Of a stretch of DNA of 13,307 bases, positions 5,851 through 13,307 are shown in pieces. The position numbers and the translations under genes are program-made. The stretch covers positions 1-13,307 of the forward strand of contig JAHCKF010000052.1 in NCBI GenBank assembly GCA_026125925.1. The letters are read 5' to 3'. The notes beneath the pieces were generated by a model, which did not search any database, was not told the DNA's origin, and saw nothing but the letters and a program-made list of their open reading frames with translations. The stretch comes from Pseudolabrys sp. GTDB taxonomy: Bacteria > Pseudomonadota > Alphaproteobacteria > Rhizobiales > Xanthobacteraceae. How positions within the stretch are numbered: position 1 is the first letter of the stretch; each line of letters begins with the position of its first letter.

Positions 5851-7704
5851 CTAAGGCGTCAGGACGTAGCGGCCGGGCGCATCGGGCAAGGGCGCCCCCG
5901 CATCGGGGAAAGCCGGCGGTGGCACCGCCGCTCCGGACCGGGCCTGCAACCAGGCCAGCCAGTCGGGCCACCAGGAGCCGGACTTCTCCGGCGTGGCGGC
6001 GAACCAGGTATCCGGATCGACATGAAGGGCGTCACCGGCGGCAGTCGCCACCCGGTAGTGCAGGCCGTTGCGATGCCGGTCGGAGACGATGCCGACATTG
6101 TGGCCGCCGCCCGCCAGCAAATAGGTGACTTCGGTCTCGGTCAGCCGATGGATCTTGTAGGTCGAGCGCCACGGCGCGACGTGGTCGCGCTCGGTGCCGA
6201 CGGCGAAGATCGGCACGCGGATGTCGGTCAGCGACACCGGCTTGTCGCCGACCACGTAGCGGCCTTCGGCGAGTTCGTTGTTGAGGAAGAGCTTGTGCAG
6301 ATACTGCGAGTGCATGCGATAGGGCATCCGGGTGGCGTCGGCGTTCCACGCCATCAGATCGCTCATCGGCTCACGTTCGCCCATCAGGTAGTTGCGCGCG
6401 AGATACGACCAGACCAGATCGTTCGACCGCAGCATCTGGAAGGCGCCGGCCATCTGCGAAGTGTCGAGGAAGCCCTGCTCCCACATCATGTCGTCGAGAA
6501 AGGCGAGCTGACTCTCGTTGATGAACAGCATCAACTCGCCGGCATCGGTGAAATCGGTCTGCGCCGCGAGCAACGTCAGCGATTGCAGGCGGTCGTCATT
6601 GTCGCGCGCCATCGCCGCGGCGGCGATCGACAGCAACGTACCGCCGAGGCAGTAGCCGACGCCGTGCACCTTGCGCTCCGGCACGATGCCGCCGATCGCA
6701 TCGAGCGCAGCCATGACGCCGAGATTGCGGTAGTCCTCCATGTCGAGGTCGCGGTCGTCCTCGTCCGGATTTTTCCAGGAGATCATGAAGACGGTGAAGC
6801 CCTGCGCCGTCAGGTATTTCACCATCGAATTGCCCGGCGACAGATCGAGAATGTAGTACTTCATGATCCAGGCCGGCACGATCAGGATCGGCTCCGGCCT
6901 CACGGTCTCGGTCGTCGGCGCATACTGAATCAGTTCGATCAGCCGGTTGCGATAGACCACCTTGCCCGGCGTCACCGCGACATCGCGGCCGGGAACGAAA
7001 TTCTCGCATCCGGCCGGCTTCTTGCCGCTGATGCGGCGCTCCCAGTCGTCGAGCATGTTCTGGAAGCCCGCGACGAGATTGGCGCCGCCGGTCTCCAGCG
7101 TGCGCTTCATGATCTCGGGATTGGTGAGGATGAAATTCGACGGCGATGCCATGTCGAGAATCTGCCGCGAGGCGAATTCGACGATGCGCTGATTGCGCCG
7201 GTTGACGCCGCGCACGTCCGTCGTGGCGTTGTGCCACCATTGCTGCTGCAACAGGAACGACTGATAGATGACGTTGTAGGGCCACTGCTGCCAGGCGGCG
7301 GCGTCGAAGCGGCGATCCTGCGGCAGCGGTTCGATGCAGGGACCACCCGGCGCGCGCCCGGTCGCGCTGTGCGCGCAATGCAGCGCCAGGCGCGAGGCCT
7401 TGCGCGCAGCCTTCTCGATGAGTTGCAAGCGCTTGCCGGGAGAGCCGGCCAGATGGGTCGCCCAGTCGAGATAGGCGTGCATCAAGGCGAGCGGCGACAA
7501 CCCCATGGTGAGGCGCGCCATGCCGGCATGCAGCGAACGGTCGGTGATATCGGCGAGCGCGGTGACGGCGTAGGAATCGCGTTCGTCGCGCGACGACGGA
7601 TCCGGCGCGATGATGGCGTGCGCGGCCAGCGGCGCCGCGGGCGGAGTCGCGGCCAGCGTGACGGCCGCTTCCTGTGACGGGACGAGAGTATTTGGCTCGG
7701 TCAT
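5851..7704 (-). CDS. phaC: Poly(3-hydroxyalkanoate) synthase, class I-like
   Basis: Polymerises (R)-3-hydroxyacyl-CoA, mainly hydroxybutyryl-CoA, into polyester at granule surfaces. The 617 residues comprise a disordered Ala/Pro N-terminus (1-50), a PHBC_N-type helix block (about 52-100, 'SLHAGMARLTMGLSPLALMHA'), the PhaC N-terminal domain (about 130-300, 'WPYNVIYQSFLLQQQWW') and an alpha/beta hydrolase core. The catalytic triad is visible: Cys352 in the lipase-like box 'GYCLGGT', Asp507 in 'TERDHVAPW' and His535 in 'GGGHNVGIVSD'. The His motif departs from the 'SGHIAGV' form of well-studied class I enzymes, suggesting a paralogous subgroup, as in the extra phaC genes of rhizobia. No phaA, phaB or phasin gene lies in the window. 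The ATG has no Shine-Dalgarno at usable spacing, and an in-frame TAA lies 4 codons upstream. A FixK/FNR-like box sits 37 bp before it. Confidence 0.95.
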   Translation of the reverse strand: MTEPNTLVPSQEAAVTLAATPPAAPLAAHAIIAPDPSSRDERDSYAVTALADITDRSLHAGMARLTMGLSPLALMHAYLDWATHLAGSPGKRLQLIEKAARKASRLALHCAHSATGRAPGGPCIEPLPQDRRFDAAAWQQWPYNVIYQSFLLQQQWWHNATTDVRGVNRRNQRIVEFASRQILDMASPSNFILTNPEIMKRTLETGGANLVAGFQNMLDDWERRISGKKPAGCENFVPGRDVAVTPGKVVYRNRLIELIQYAPTTETVRPEPILIVPAWIMKYYILDLSPGNSMVKYLTAQGFTVFMISWKNPDEDDRDLDMEDYRNLGVMAALDAIGGIVPERKVHGVGYCLGGTLLSIAAAAMARDNDDRLQSLTLLAAQTDFTDAGELMLFINESQLAFLDDMMWEQGFLDTSQMAGAFQMLRSNDLVWSYLARNYLMGEREPMSDLMAWNADATRMPYRMHSQYLHKLFLNNELAEGRYVVGDKPVSLTDIRVPIFAVGTERDHVAPWRSTYKIHRLTETEVTYLLAGGGHNVGIVSDRHRNGLHYRVATAAGDALHVDPDTWFAATPEKSGSWWPDWLAWLQARSGAAVPPPAFPDAGAPLPDAPGRYVLTP

Positions 7705-7740
7705 GACGCCCGGATGTTAGCGGCGCCTCCGCCTCGCCCC

Positions 7741-7754
7741 ATGACCTAGGTCAA
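7741..7754 (-). promoter_or_regulatory. FixK/FNR-type box upstream of phaC
   Basis: In the gene's direction the site reads TTGACC-TA-GGTCAT: one mismatch from the TTGACC-N2-GGTCAA box before the DUF6455 gene, with a perfect 12-bp core palindrome TGACCTAGGTCA (7742-7753). Its centre (7747.5) is 43.5 bp before the start codon. Placed at -41.5, transcription would begin near 7706, only 2 nt before the ATG. A -10-like TAACAT (minus strand, 7719 to 7714) sits where that start requires. Confidence 0.65.
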
Positions 7755-7785
7755 AAGAACAGCCGTACCGCCGGCCGGCAGCCCC

Positions 7786-8694
7786 TCACCGCCCGCGCAG
7801 CCGCAACACATCGCGCGCCGTATCGATGAAGGCGCGAAGCTTGGGCGCCATGGCGGCGCGGGCCGGGTAGTACAGGAACAGCCCCGGCACCTCGAGGGCG
7901 GTGCGCGGCAGCACCTGCGTCAGCCGGCCAGCGGCGATGTCGGCCCGCACCAGCGGCTCGAAGATATACGCAAGCCCGACGCCGGCGAGCGCCAATTCGC
8001 GGGCGAAAACCGTCGTGCTGACGATGGCGGTGCCGGTGACATCGATCGCGACCTCGCGGCCGGCGTCATAGAGATCCCACCTGTAGAGATTGCCCGCCGT
8101 CGCCATCCGGTAGCCGATACAATTGTGACGAGCGAGGTCGGCAATCGCCTTCGGCCGGCCCTGCGCCGCCAGGTAATCCGGCGAGGCGACGACGATGGTC
8201 TTGAATGGCGGCGTCAGGCGCACCGCGATCATGTCTTCCGCGATCATTTCACCGAGGCGTACGCCGGCGTCGAACGATCCGGCAACGATGTCGGTCAACG
8301 CGTCATCGACATACAGTTCGGCCGTCACGTCCGGAAAGCGTGTCGCCATCGCGCGCATCACCGGCGTAATCGCGATCGGCACGGCCATGCTCGGCACGTT
8401 CAGGCGCAGCAGGCCGCTCACCCGCCCTTTGGCGGCCTTGACGCGTTCGATGCGCTCGTCGATGTCGCGCAACGCAGGGGCGGCCGCCTCGGTCAGCGCC
8501 TGCCCCGCCTCGGTCAATGCGACGCTGCGCGTGGTGCGCGCGAACAGCGGCACGCCGAGACGGTCCTCGACCAGCCGTACGGCATGGCTGACGGCCGACG
8601 GACTCATGTTCATCTCCGCCGCCGCCGCCGCGAAACCGCCGCGGCGGGCGACGGCAAGAATGACTGGCAGATGGGCGAGGAGGTCGCGGTCCAT
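7786..8694 (-). CDS. LysR-family transcriptional regulator
   Basis: A 302-residue cytosolic regulator of usual family length. The N-terminal winged helix-turn-helix (about 3-62) shows the hallmark 'GGFAAAAAEMNMSPSAVSHAV', 'LEDRLG'-like 'VEDRLGVPLFART' and 'LTEAG'. A linker helix follows (65-90), then a periplasmic-binding-protein-like effector domain (about 90-295) with 'DAGVRLGE' and 'VPGLFLYYPARAAMAPKLRAF'. It belongs to the subgroup often found divergent from oxidoreductases. The ATG at 8694 has an in-frame TGA directly before it and no Shine-Dalgarno site. It is divergent from the aldo/keto reductase gene across 113 bp holding repeated TATCGAAT, so that gene is the likely target. The inducer is unknown. 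Confidence 0.95.
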   Translation of the reverse strand: MDRDLLAHLPVILAVARRGGFAAAAAEMNMSPSAVSHAVRLVEDRLGVPLFARTTRSVALTEAGQALTEAAAPALRDIDERIERVKAAKGRVSGLLRLNVPSMAVPIAITPVMRAMATRFPDVTAELYVDDALTDIVAGSFDAGVRLGEMIAEDMIAVRLTPPFKTIVVASPDYLAAQGRPKAIADLARHNCIGYRMATAGNLYRWDLYDAGREVAIDVTGTAIVSTTVFARELALAGVGLAYIFEPLVRADIAAGRLTQVLPRTALEVPGLFLYYPARAAMAPKLRAFIDTARDVLRLRGR

Positions 8695-8700
8695 TCATGC

Positions 8701-8746
8701 ACTATATCGAATAGCGAATTCTCATTAAACCATATTATCGAATGAG
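8701..8746. promoter_or_regulatory. Divergent lysR / aldo-keto reductase promoter and operator region
   Basis: The octamer TATCGAAT occurs twice, 31 bp (about 3 turns) apart, at 8705-8712 and 8736-8743. An inverted pair CTCATT (8721-8726) / AATGAG (8741-8746) spans the second copy. A -10-like TATTAT for the reductase lies at 8733-8738. For lysR, TATAGT reads on the minus strand from 8706 to 8701, which would put its transcript start at about 8694, the A of its ATG. The region is AT-rich against its surroundings. LysR binding here is inference from arrangement. Confidence 0.55.
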
Positions 8747-8807
8747 CAATCCGAGCAGATATTCTCCGCGGCTGCCATCCCCGGCCCGCCATGCTCGGAG
8801 ACGATCG

Positions 8808-9956
8808 ATGACCTCACCGCAAGCCTCGCCGCTGAACCGCTATTACACTCTCGGCCGTACCGGTCTGCGCGTCAGCCGGCTGGCGCTTGGCACCATGACT
8901 TTCGGCACCGACTGGGGCTGGGGCACTGACAAGGAGACGGCGCGGCAATTGTTCAACGCCTATGCCGACGCCGGCGGCAATTTCTTCGACACCGCCGACC
9001 TCTACACCAACGGCACCAGCGAAACCTGGCTCGGCGAATTCGTCGCCGAACGCGGCCTGCGCGACAAGGCGGTGATCGCCACCAAATTCACCTACAACGC
9101 CGAACCCGGCAACCCGAACGCCGGCGGCAACGGCCGCAAGAATATCATGCGCGCCGTCGATGGTTCGTTGAAGCGCCTCGGCACCGACTACATCGACCTC
9201 TACATCCTTCACACTTGGGATCGCGTGACACCGGTGGAAGAAGTGATGCGCACCCTCGACGATCTCGTCCGCGCCGGCAAGATTCGCTACGCTGGCCTGT
9301 CAGACGTGCCGGCTTGGTACGCCTCACGCGCCCAGACTTTGGCCGAATGGCACGGCTACGAGCCGGTTTCCGCCCTGCAACTCGAATATTCGCTGGTCGA
9401 GCGCAACATCGAGCGCGAGTTCATCGATCTCGGCACGCAGCACGGTATGGGCATCATGGTGTGGAGCCCGCTCGGCATGGGCTTGCTGTCCGGCAAATAT
9501 CGTCCGAGCGGCGACACCGGCAGCGGCGACGGGCGCCTTGAAACGATGAAAGGCTCGGCCGGTGCGGCGTTTCAGAAATTCTCGCCACGCAACTGGACCA
9601 TCGTAAGCGAACTCGAAGCGGTGTCAAAGGCGCTCGGCCGCGGCATGGCGCAGGTCGCGCTCAACTGGGTGGTCAACCGCCCGGGCGTCGCCAGCGTCAT
9701 TCTCGGCGCGACAAAGCTGTCGCAGCTCCGCGACAACATGGAAGCGCTGTCGTTCGAAATTCCCGGTGACCTGGAAGCTCGTCTCGATGCCGTCAGCGCG
9801 CCAACCGTCGAGTTTCCCTACAGCTACTTCGGCGACAGCCAGCAAGCCCGAATCGCCGGCGGCGTCGCAATGAGCCTCAAGCCGCCTGGTTATTTCCCGG
9901 CGGTCGAAATCCCGGCCGCCGAGGTCCTGCTCTTGCCAGCCGCGCCGAAACGTTAG
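8808..9956 (+). CDS. Aldo/keto reductase
   Basis: An NADP(H)-dependent cytosolic oxidoreductase with the TIM-barrel fold, reducing aldehydes or ketones; the substrate cannot be read from sequence. The start is set at 8808, where GGAG lies 7 nt upstream; an in-frame ATG at 8742 lacks a site and falls inside the putative operator. The 382 residues begin 'YYTLGRTGLRVSRLALGTMTFG'. The catalytic tetrad is present: Asp61 and Tyr66 in 'FFDTADLY', Lys93 in 'ATKF' and His135 in 'LYILHTWD'. 'VASVILGATKLSQLRDNMEAL' near the C-terminus is the usual cofactor-binding region. The ~30-residue tail after 'YFGDSQQARIAGGV' makes it slightly longer than typical. It is divergent from lysR and probably controlled by it. 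Confidence 0.95.
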   Translation: MTSPQASPLNRYYTLGRTGLRVSRLALGTMTFGTDWGWGTDKETARQLFNAYADAGGNFFDTADLYTNGTSETWLGEFVAERGLRDKAVIATKFTYNAEPGNPNAGGNGRKNIMRAVDGSLKRLGTDYIDLYILHTWDRVTPVEEVMRTLDDLVRAGKIRYAGLSDVPAWYASRAQTLAEWHGYEPVSALQLEYSLVERNIEREFIDLGTQHGMGIMVWSPLGMGLLSGKYRPSGDTGSGDGRLETMKGSAGAAFQKFSPRNWTIVSELEAVSKALGRGMAQVALNWVVNRPGVASVILGATKLSQLRDNMEALSFEIPGDLEARLDAVSAPTVEFPYSYFGDSQQARIAGGVAMSLKPPGYFPAVEIPAAEVLLLPAAPKR

Positions 9957-9966
9957 CGGCCGAACG

Positions 9967-10004
9967 TTGATGGCCCGCGGAGGCAGCGTCTCGCGGGCCG
10001 TCAA
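9967..10004. terminator. Bidirectional stem-loop between aldo/keto reductase and muiA-like genes
   Basis: TTGATGGCCCGCG (9967-9979) pairs with CGCGGGCCGTCAA (9992-10004), giving a 13-bp stem with one G-T pair and a 12-nt loop. It starts 10 bp after the reductase stop, and its right arm contains the stop codon of the convergent gene (10001-10003). The symmetry suits termination in both directions. Confidence 0.65.
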
Positions 10005-11647
10005 TCCACCACCGGCGTCAGCACCATGTTCTTGTCCTTCGGCCAGCGCACCCGCCACGCCAGGTTGACATCGCGGGCCTCGCCCGGGGCGGCATCGAAG
10101 GCCCATTCGAGCACGCCGCGACGGTTGTGCAGGTCGCGCGCCGTCGGCTGGGTCGTCGCCGGCAGCATCTCGACCACGATGTCGTCGGCCTCGCTGACCG
10201 GGATCTGATCCTCGACGCTGACCTTGACCGGGAAGCTGTGGCCGTTGCGCACCGTGGTCTTGAACTCGCGCTCCTCGATCTTCGAGGAGCCGATCAAACC
10301 GGCGCTGCCGGTGAGCTTGCGCACCAAGGTGCGGGTCACCTTGATCTGGTCGTCGGCGCCGAAGCCGAGCCGCACCGGTTCATCCTTCGGCGTCAGCGCC
10401 ATCGACGAACGGCCGACAAACAGTCCATCACGGTACAGCGAAACGCGGCCGGGCGGAAGCGGCGCCTCCTCGGCATTCTTGAAACTGGCCTCGAGGAAGG
10501 CGCTCTGATCCAGCGCCGGCACCGCCCGCACCGACAATTCCGGCGCGATGGTCGCGGTCGCGAGGCGGAACGACTTGGCGCTCTGCGCCGCGACGATGCT
10601 GACGCGGCCCGGCACGCGGAACACCGCCTGGAAACCGCTGGCGTCGAAGGCAGCCTCCTGCTCCTGCGCCTCAGTCTTGGCGCGCGCCGGCGCCGCCGGC
10701 GCGACGGCGTCGCGTTGTTCATATTTATAAGACGCCACCGGCTGCGGCGCCCGATAGTGCGCGATCAGCGACTTGAGTTCGGGCGCATTGCCGCCACGCG
10801 CGGTGCGTACCGTGGACAACGTCAGAACGACATTGTCCCAGTTCTCGCCGGTCGCCTGCGCGACTTCGGCGCGCCGCACCAGTTCGAGCGAGGGCTTGGC
10901 GCCTTTGGCAGCGGTTTCCAGACGCGCGTCGTACAGCGGCACCCAGCGGGCGCCGCGCACCGAATAGGTCACGCGCAAGGTGGCCGGCATCGCGGCGGCG
11001 GCGGCGAGACCGATGCGCAGTTCGAGCTTGCGCGGCGGATTGGCGCGCCGCTCGTTTTCAAGCCGCGCGATTTCGCGGTCGATGTCGCGCTGACGGATTT
11101 TGGCTTCGCGCACCGCGGCCTCGGCGGCGGTGACTTCCTCGGCCACGGCGCCGAAGGCCTCGCGCCATTCGGCAAGCGGACGCGCCTGTCCCTTGTCGCC
11201 GAGGCCGGCCGGCGCGGCGCTGGCAAAATGTTCGGCAAACTGGCGCCGCGCCTGAGCGCCGGCGATGGCGCCGTCGAGCGCGGCGCGTTGGTCGCGCAAG
11301 GTTTCGATGCGCTTGTCGATCTCCGGCAAATTCGCCGGCGGCAGCGGTTTAGGCGAGGCGACATCGATGGCGCCGATGGTCAGCTTGCCCTCGCCCTCGC
11401 CTTCGATGCGCAGCGAGGCGGGATCGAGCGAGACGGGAAAGTCACGCAGCAGGATCGTGTTATCGCCGGCCGCGGCGTCCGCCGTGACGATGCGGGTAAC
11501 GGTCGCGCCGTCGGGATAGACGATGACACTGTCGATGCGGGACTGGCCGTCGATCTCGGCGGCGGCAGCGGGCCAGGAGAGGCACACCGTCATGGCCGTC
11601 ATGGCGGCGATGGCGGTCGGCGTGGCGATGAAGACCTGACGGCGCAT
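10001..11647 (-). CDS. MuiA-family (DUF4140/DUF4139) exported protein
   Basis: A 548-residue protein related to E. coli mucoidy inhibitor A; the biochemical role is unknown. The start is set at 11647, where GGGGAGG lies 6 nt upstream; the frame is open 45 codons further but those look non-coding. Residues 1-30 form a Sec signal peptide (basic MRRQ, hydrophobic core, AAAA cleavage region), so the protein should be periplasmic. DUF4140 follows (about 37-105, 'IDSVIVYPDGATVTR'), then coiled-coil helices (106-205), then DUF4139 (about 215-548) with 'YSVRGARWVPLYDARL', 'AEVAQATGENWDNVVLTLSTV' and 'RNGHSFPVKVSVEDQIPVS'. The MuiA name rests on overexpression effects in E. coli and should not be taken as function here. 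It is convergent with the aldo/keto reductase gene and follows serA after a strong stem-loop. Confidence 0.9.
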   Translation of the reverse strand: MRRQVFIATPTAIAAMTAMTVCLSWPAAAAEIDGQSRIDSVIVYPDGATVTRIVTADAAAGDNTILLRDFPVSLDPASLRIEGEGEGKLTIGAIDVASPKPLPPANLPEIDKRIETLRDQRAALDGAIAGAQARRQFAEHFASAAPAGLGDKGQARPLAEWREAFGAVAEEVTAAEAAVREAKIRQRDIDREIARLENERRANPPRKLELRIGLAAAAAMPATLRVTYSVRGARWVPLYDARLETAAKGAKPSLELVRRAEVAQATGENWDNVVLTLSTVRTARGGNAPELKSLIAHYRAPQPVASYKYEQRDAVAPAAPARAKTEAQEQEAAFDASGFQAVFRVPGRVSIVAAQSAKSFRLATATIAPELSVRAVPALDQSAFLEASFKNAEEAPLPPGRVSLYRDGLFVGRSSMALTPKDEPVRLGFGADDQIKVTRTLVRKLTGSAGLIGSSKIEEREFKTTVRNGHSFPVKVSVEDQIPVSEADDIVVEMLPATTQPTARDLHNRRGVLEWAFDAAPGEARDVNLAWRVRWPKDKNMVLTPVVD

Positions 11648-11744
11648 AAAAGACCTCCCCGAGACAATCCGAAAGATCAAGGGTGGCGATTCAGGTTTCC
11701 CTATGACCGCAATATTGCAGCACGATGGCGCGCCGACACGACAA

Positions 11745-11771
11745 CGGCCGCGGATGGGACATCCGCGGCCG
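11745..11771 (-). terminator. serA terminator
   Basis: CGGCCGCGGATG (11745-11756) and CATCCGCGGCCG (11760-11771) form a perfect 12-bp stem with a 3-nt loop, 26 bp after the serA stop. On the minus strand it is followed by TTGTCGTGTC, a loose T-rich run. It should insulate serA from the muiA-like gene. Confidence 0.75.
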
Positions 11772-11797
11772 CCGGTATTCAATGTCGATAGCGCCGA

Positions 11798-13307
11798 TTA
11801 GAAGTGCAGCGGTTTGGCCGACTGCACCTGCGGCAGCGCCCGCACCTTGGCGAGCACGTCCTCCGGCAACTCGCCGTCGATCTCGATCAAGGCCACGGCA
11901 TTGGCCCCCGGCGCTTCGCGGCCGACATGGAAGGTGGCGATGTTGATGTTCGCCTCGCCCAAGGTGCCGGAGAACTTGCCGATGAAGCCCGGCTTGTCGA
12001 GGTTGGTGATGTAGACCATCGACGGCGCGAATTCCGCGTCCATGCGGATGCCCTTGATGTTGACGATACGCGGACGGCCGTCGGCGAACACGGTGCCGGA
12101 GACGTGGCGCGACTGGCGCTCGGTCACCACCGTGATGGTGATGAGGCTGTCGTAGTCGCCGGCCACCTGACGCGTCGTCTCCTCGATGATCATGCCGCGT
12201 TCCTTGGCGATGACCGGCGCTGACACGACGTTGACGTCGCCCAGCATCGGCCGCAGCAAACCGGCGAGCGCCGCCGAGGTCAGCGCCCGCGTGTTCATCT
12301 GCGACACCGCGCCTTCGTAGGCGATCTGCACCTTGGAGATGCCGGTCTCGGTGAGCTGTCCGGCAAAAGAGCCGAGCTTTTCGGCGAGTTCGACGAACGG
12401 CTTAAGCTTGGGCGCTTCTTCCGCCGAAATCGACGGGAAGTTGATGGCGTTGGTGATGGCGCCGCTCATCAGGTAATCGGCCATCTGCTCGGCGACCTGG
12501 AGCGCGACGTTTTCCTGCGCTTCCGTCGTCGAGGCGCCGAGATGCGGCGTGCAGATGACGTTCGGATGGCCGAACAGCACGTTCTCGGTCGCCGGCTCGG
12601 TAACGAACACGTCGAAGGCGGCGCCGGCGACGTGGCCGGAGTCGAGCGCGGCGCGCAGCGCGTTTTCATCGACCAGACCGCCGCGGGCGCAGTTGATGAT
12701 GCGCACGCCCTTCTTGGTCTTGTTGAGCGCCGTGGCGTCGAGGATGTTCCGGGTCTTGTCGGTGAGCGGCGTGTGCAGCGTGATGAAATCGGCGCGCCTC
12801 AGGAGTTCGTCGAGCTCGACTTTCTCGACGCCGATATCGATGGCGCGCTCCGGCGACAGGTAGGGATCGAAGGCGATCACTTTCATGCGCAGGCCGAGCG
12901 CGCGGTCCGCGGCGATCGAGCCGATATTACCGCAGCCGATGACGCCGAGCGTCTTGGCCGTGATCTCGACGCCCATGAACTTGTTCTTTTCCCACTTGCC
13001 GGCTTGCGTCGAGCGGTCGGCCTCCGGGATCTGGCGCGCCAGCGCCAGCATCAGCGAGATGGCGTGCTCGGCGGTGGTGATCGAATTGCCGAAGGGCGTG
13101 TTCATCACGATGATGCCCTTGGCGGTCGCCGCCGGGATATCGACGTTATCGACGCCGATGCCGGCGCGGCCGATGACGCGCAGGTTCTTGGCGTTTTCCA
13201 GAATCTTCGGCGTCACCTTGGTGGCCGAGCGGATGGCGAGGCCGTCATAATTGCCGATGATTTCGGCGAGCTTGTCCTTGTCCTTGCCGAGAGCGGGCTG
13301 GAAATCG
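11798..13307 (-). CDS. serA: D-3-phosphoglycerate dehydrogenase (5' end beyond window)
   Basis: Oxidises 3-phosphoglycerate to 3-phosphohydroxypyruvate with NAD, the first step of serine synthesis, in the cytosol. The frame runs open through the right edge: upstream of the GTG at 13216 it still encodes expected SerA sequence ('DFQPALGKDKDKLAEII', 'DGLAIRSATK'), so about 25 N-terminal residues are missing and 13216 is not the start. Visible features are the NAD motif 'GVIGCGNIGSIAADRA', the catalytic Arg block 'INCARGGLVDE' and the catalytic His in 'CTPHLGAST'. The allosteric substrate-binding (intervening) domain begins near 'INFPSISAEEAPKLKPF', and the C-terminal ACT domain has 'VYITNLDKPGFIGKFSGTL' and 'NIATFHVGRE'. 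This is the long SerA type, about 530 residues when complete. serC is a common upstream partner but lies outside the window. Confidence 0.98.
   Translation of the reverse strand, partial: DFQPALGKDKDKLAEIIGNYDGLAIRSATKVTPKILENAKNLRVIGRAGIGVDNVDIPAATAKGIIVMNTPFGNSITTAEHAISLMLALARQIPEADRSTQAGKWEKNKFMGVEITAKTLGVIGCGNIGSIAADRALGLRMKVIAFDPYLSPERAIDIGVEKVELDELLRRADFITLHTPLTDKTRNILDATALNKTKKGVRIINCARGGLVDENALRAALDSGHVAGAAFDVFVTEPATENVLFGHPNVICTPHLGASTTEAQENVALQVAEQMADYLMSGAITNAINFPSISAEEAPKLKPFVELAEKLGSFAGQLTETGISKVQIAYEGAVSQMNTRALTSAALAGLLRPMLGDVNVVSAPVIAKERGMIIEETTRQVAGDYDSLITITVVTERQSRHVSGTVFADGRPRIVNIKGIRMDAEFAPSMVYITNLDKPGFIGKFSGTLGEANINIATFHVGREAPGANAVALIEIDGELPEDVLAKVRALPQVQSAKPLHF

Noticed and set aside
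6022..7677. Long open frame (551 codons) on the + strand opposite phaC
   Set aside because: It is exactly antisense to a well-supported PHA synthase. Its product is Arg/His/Gly-rich without family motifs, the usual shadow in GC-rich DNA.
7770..7785. GCCGGCCGGC followed on the minus strand by TTCTTTT after lysR, as a terminator
   Set aside because: The palindrome cannot form a stem with a workable loop, and alternative pairings give only about 4 bp.
11709..11718. GCAATATTGC palindrome upstream of the muiA-like gene
   Set aside because: A single 10-bp palindrome with no second copy and no clear promoter around it; chance is a sufficient explanation.
10127..11791. Long + strand open frame (554 codons) opposite the muiA-like gene
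   Set aside because: Composition is dominated by Arg, Gly and Ala with no domain signal, and the minus strand carries clear DUF4140/DUF4139 motifs, a signal peptide and an RBS.

Overview
The window is GC-rich chromosomal DNA with almost continuous coding on both strands. Gene content and sequence style point to an alphaproteobacterium of the Hyphomicrobiales, close to the Bradyrhizobium/Rhodopseudomonas/Pseudolabrys group. The signs are a long-type SerA, an uncharacterised membrane protein directly behind purA, DUF6455 and DUF2189 proteins, FixK/FNR-type boxes, and a GTCCCGG/CCGGGAC palindromic intergenic repeat. The placement is inference from recognised families, not from a search.

Layout, left to right. 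Bases 1-278 hold the end of a lysine/arginine-rich protein (+). Bases 295-705 hold a small four-cysteine DUF6455-type protein (-) with a FixK/FNR-like box 69 bp upstream. Bases 936-1577 hold a PadR regulator of the YqjI type with a histidine-rich N-terminus (+), behind three AAGATATATCTT-type palindromes. Bases 1791-2678 hold a DUF2189 membrane protein (+). Bases 2689-2807 hold a modular palindromic repeat between convergent genes. On the minus strand, purA (4381-5670) is followed 52 bp downstream by a 502-residue single-TM protein of unknown function (2820-4328). Next comes a class I-like PHA synthase (5851-7704, -), again with a FixK/FNR-like box. A LysR regulator (7786-8694, -) lies upstream of it on the same strand and is divergent from an aldo/keto reductase (8808-9956, +). 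A MuiA-type DUF4139 protein (10001-11647, -) and the 5'-truncated serA (11798 to the right edge, -) complete the window.

How they fit together. purA and serA are housekeeping AMP and serine biosynthesis. The LysR/aldo-keto reductase pair looks like a classical divergent regulator-target unit. The most informative signals are regulatory. Two nearly identical TTGACC-N2-GGTCAA boxes precede the DUF6455 gene and phaC, which suggests both answer to low oxygen through a CRP/FNR-family protein. At phaC and at lysR the promoter geometry predicts transcripts starting at or within a few bases of the ATG (leaderless), which matches their lack of a Shine-Dalgarno sequence. The PadR operator cluster implies metal-dependent autoregulation. 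I see no CRISPR array, transposase, phage gene, tRNA or rRNA, and no clear novel multi-gene defence or metabolic system. No gene-free stretch exceeds 300 bp; the largest is 706-935.
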